DNA of 7,058 nt from assembly GCA_005800405.1 (NCBI GenBank), contig SYFN01000059.1:1-7058 (forward strand). The letters are read 5' to 3'. The notes beneath the pieces were generated by a model. The model did no database searches. It worked only from the letters and a program-made list of their open reading frames with translations, and had not been told where the DNA came from. Shown here one piece after another: positions 5,515 to 7,058 of this stretch (its first letter is position 1; every line of letters begins with the position of its first letter). This stretch comes from Burkholderiales bacterium (GTDB taxonomy: Bacteria; Pseudomonadota; Gammaproteobacteria; Burkholderiales; Burkholderiaceae_D). A program made the position numbers and the translations under genes.

Positions 5515-5556
5515 TTTTGCCGGCCGGATGACAACCCAGATCGGGCAAAACCGGCC
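5515..5556 (-). promoter_or_regulatory. Mutually exclusive hairpins in the motA leader
   Basis: On the minus strand the leader reads GGCCGG, TTTTGCC, 16 bases, CCGGCC, GGCAAAA, GGAG. The first and third elements pair (6 bp), as do the second and fourth (7 bp), but with no bases between adjacent elements both stems cannot form at once. The second fold covers two A of the Shine-Dalgarno sequence. It could tune translation of motA; equally it may be chance. Confidence 0.3.
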
Positions 5557-5564
5557 TATCGACG

Positions 5565-5594
5565 CTTATATCGACCGCGAGTCGGATAATTCAA
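5565..5594 (-). promoter_or_regulatory. Candidate sigma-70 promoter of motA
   Basis: TTGAAT (5589-5594) and TATAAG (5565-5570) are 18 bases apart on the minus strand. The -10 matches 5 of 6 and the -35 matches 4 of 6. It lies 60 bases upstream of the motA ATG. A flagellar sigma-28 box was sought because motA genes often have one; GTCGATA-like -10 motifs are present but no fitting -35 half was found. Confidence 0.45.
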
Positions 5595-5694
5595 GTGCGA
5601 CCTGAAAAGCTGTTATTGCAATTGTGAAACAAGTCAGAGAATAACACCACCCTAAGCCCCGACAGGTATTTATTAAAAGTTTATGAAATTACTT

Positions 5695-5895
5695 TTATTG
5701 AAACAAACACCAGACCCCGAGGCAATCCCCGGTGACCCATTGCACCGCGAAGTCAATCGCACCACCCATGACCATCGCAGGGACACCCAAATAGAACAGA
5801 ATAAGCAGCCAGCCCGCTGCGGTAATGCGCGGCTTGTCGATATCGTGCCCGAGAATGGGCTGGAATTTCTCGCGGCTACATAATCGCTTTTTCAT
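5695..5895 (-). CDS. Small membrane protein of unknown function (66 residues)
   Basis: I do not recognise a named family. The charged N-terminus (residues 1-23, starting MKKRLCSREKF) is followed by a hydrophobic segment at about 25-47 and a second weakly hydrophobic stretch at 49-66, with cysteines at 6, 58 and 63. It probably has one or two inner-membrane segments with the basic N-terminus in the cytoplasm. The ATG at 5895 has AGGG about 7 bases upstream and a perfect -10 box TATAAT 22 bases before it. An in-frame ATG at 5940 would add 15 polar residues and has no support. It lies upstream of motA on the same strand and divergent from the FemAB-like gene. The 190-bp gap and motA's own promoter make a shared operon uncertain. 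Confidence 0.6.
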   Translation of the reverse strand: MKKRLCSREKFQPILGHDIDKPRITAAGWLLILFYLGVPAMVMGGAIDFAVQWVTGDCLGVWCLFQ

Positions 5896-5917
5896 GCGTT
5901 GCCCTGATTGATCTTGA

Positions 5918-5923
5918 ATTATA
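5918..5923 (-). promoter_or_regulatory. -10 box of the 66-residue membrane protein gene
   Basis: A perfect TATAAT on the minus strand, 22 bases before the ATG at 5895, implies a short leader of about 16 bases that still holds the AGGG binding site. No good -35 box is found at 16-18 bases, so an activator may be needed or the match may be chance. The divergent FemAB-like gene starts 46 bases away on the other side. Confidence 0.35.
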
Positions 5924-5968
5924 TCGGTGGCATGCGGCAACCCGATTTTATTTCAACAGATATCCGGT

Positions 5969-6889
5969 ATGCATATTCTCTGGAACCAGATCGATTACCT
6001 GCAGTGGGACAAGGCGCATGTGGCGCTTGGCGGCGCGTTGCAGCAAGACTGGGCCTATGGGACGAGTTTGAAAGCACTGGGTGTCGAGTGCCATCGCGCC
6101 GAAGTCATTCTTGAGGGAGAGACGGTCGCGCTTGCGCAGTTCATCTGCCGCCGTTACGGCTTCATGATGGGCATTGCGCTTTGTACTCGCGGACCGCTCT
6201 GGCTTAAGCCGGTCAGCGCCGATCATCAGGCGCGCATTTATCGCGAACTCAAGCGTACCCTGCCAATGAGCCGGCCGCGTTTTGCCTTGTTTTCTCCGGA
6301 TGCCACTGATCCCCGCGATCCCAGCCTGAAAAAGCTTACCCGGGTCATGACGGGGTATTCGACCGTGCTGATCGATTTGACCCAGACATCCGAGCAATTG
6401 CGCGCGGCGATGGAGGGCCGTTGGCGCAACCGCCTGGTGGCAGCCGAACGCGCTGGTCTTCATATTGTTCGCACTGGTGCCAACCCCGGGCAATACCGCT
6501 GGTTGCTAGAAGAAGAGCGAGCACAGCGAGCAAGCAAAAGCTTTTACGGTCTGCCGCTGGCGTTTGTGGAGAGCTACATCAATGCGCGTGCACAAACGAC
6601 CAAAACCATGCTGATTCTTCGGGCAGAGCTCAAAAAAGACCGTGTCGCTGCCATGCTGTTTCTGATCCATGGCAGTGCTGCGACCTATCACGTGGGTTGG
6701 TCGAACGAGGCAGGCCGGGATACCAATGCTCACAACCTGTTACTGTGGCGGGCATTTGATGAGCTGCGCGAGCGCGGTGTGCGTACTTTGGATCTGGGTG
6801 GTATCAATACGCGCCAGCTTGCCGGTATCTCGCGCTTCAAGATCGGATCGGGTGGCAAGGTGGTCACGTACGCTGGAACGTTTGTCTGA
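5969..6889 (+). CDS. FemAB-like GNAT-fold acyl/aminoacyl transferase
   Basis: A soluble protein of 307 residues with the double GNAT fold of the FemAB/Acetyltransf_6 superfamily. The signature WRNRLVAAERAG is at 152-163, and the second domain has VGWSNEAGRDTNAHNLL (242-258) followed by TLDLGGINTRQLAGISRFK (273-291), typical of the C-terminal half. Relatives add amino acids to lipid II-linked peptidoglycan from aminoacyl-tRNA in Gram-positive bacteria. In Gram-negative bacteria they are mostly unassigned GNAT enzymes, some tied to exopolysaccharide or cell-surface synthesis. The acceptor here is not known. The ATG at 5969 has only a weak binding site; a GTG at 5927 is in frame but has none and would add 14 residues that do not look like the family. 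It is divergent from the small membrane gene and convergent with the transporter gene to its right. Confidence 0.85.
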   Translation: MHILWNQIDYLQWDKAHVALGGALQQDWAYGTSLKALGVECHRAEVILEGETVALAQFICRRYGFMMGIALCTRGPLWLKPVSADHQARIYRELKRTLPMSRPRFALFSPDATDPRDPSLKKLTRVMTGYSTVLIDLTQTSEQLRAAMEGRWRNRLVAAERAGLHIVRTGANPGQYRWLLEEERAQRASKSFYGLPLAFVESYINARAQTTKTMLILRAELKKDRVAAMLFLIHGSAATYHVGWSNEAGRDTNAHNLLLWRAFDELRERGVRTLDLGGINTRQLAGISRFKIGSGGKVVTYAGTFV

Positions 6890-6922
6890 TCTTCCTGGGT
6901 ATGAACACCCCGAAGCAGTAGC

Positions 6923-7058
6923 TCAGTAGCCGAGGACTTTATCGAGAAACTCCCGGGCCCTTGGACTGCGTTGTGACGGATCACCAAAAAATGCATCGCT
7001 GCTGCAGTCCTCGACAATACGACCACCGTCCATAAACAGCACGCGATCGGCGACACGG
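6923..7058 (-). CDS. gltL: Amino-acid ABC transporter ATPase, C-terminal end (partial)
   Basis: The last 44 codons of a gene that begins beyond the right edge; the window's first complete codon here encodes arginine and the gene stops at TGA (6923-6925). The sequence RVADRVLFMDGGRIVED, followed by DAFFGDPSQRSPRAREFL, matches the end of polar amino-acid transporter ATPases of the GltL/GlnQ type. In E. coli GltL the same stretch has VANRVIFMDEGKIVED and FFDDPKSDRAKDFL. The partner genes for binding protein and permeases would lie to the right, outside the window. The choice between glutamate/aspartate and another polar amino acid cannot be made from the C-terminus alone. The ATP-binding motifs are not visible. 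The longer open frame covering the same stretch is a shadow. Confidence 0.85.
   Translation of the reverse strand, partial: RVADRVLFMDGGRIVEDCSSDAFFGDPSQRSPRAREFLDKVLGY

Noticed and set aside
5948..6493. 181-codon open frame opposite the FemAB-like gene
   Set aside because: It is antisense to a recognised domain with conserved motifs and resembles no known protein.
6891..6915. Hairpin between the two convergent genes at the right
   Set aside because: Two 4-bp stems broken by an internal loop and no T-run; too weak to call a terminator.
6730..7056. 108-codon open frame on the minus strand at the right edge
   Set aside because: The neighbouring frame of the same strand encodes a clear transporter ATPase C-terminus, so this is a shadow.

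Overview
The window looks like a piece of a Gram-negative, motile proteobacterial chromosome. A betaproteobacterium is the best guess, from a GltL-type amino-acid ABC transporter ATPase, a MotA flagellar stator protein, an RpoN-type promoter and a FemAB/GNAT protein, with GC-moderate genes separated by AT-rich gaps. This placement comes from recognising protein families, not from a database match. There is no rRNA, tRNA, CRISPR array, insertion sequence or phage gene that I can support.

Left part (1-1195): an AT-rich stretch with small inverted repeats is followed by a compact one-gene unit on the minus strand. That unit has a strong RpoN (sigma-54) -24/-12 promoter, a leader hairpin, a good ribosome binding site, a 65-residue protein of unknown function, and a strong intrinsic terminator. 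A perfect 9-bp inverted repeat lies upstream of the promoter. A 126-residue protein with two TPR-like helical repeats is transcribed divergently from the same 315-bp region.

Middle (1200-4588): three minus-strand genes form an operon in the order SAM methyltransferase, beta-hydroxyacid dehydrogenase (3-hydroxyisobutyrate dehydrogenase family), class III aminotransferase (glutamate-1-semialdehyde aminomutase-like). The first two overlap by ATGA and the next two are 13 bp apart. Together they could build or break down a small amino acid, amine or hydroxy acid; the substrate cannot be read from the sequence. A 320-bp gene-free leader upstream contains an inverted repeat and a foldable element. 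This operon and the RpoN-driven small gene are the two most interesting items.

Right part (4589-7058): a strong terminator ends a monocistronic motA, which has no motB beside it. It is followed by a 66-residue membrane protein and, divergent from that, a FemAB-like GNAT protein. At the right edge are the last 44 codons of a GltL/GlnQ-type amino-acid ABC transporter ATPase on the minus strand.
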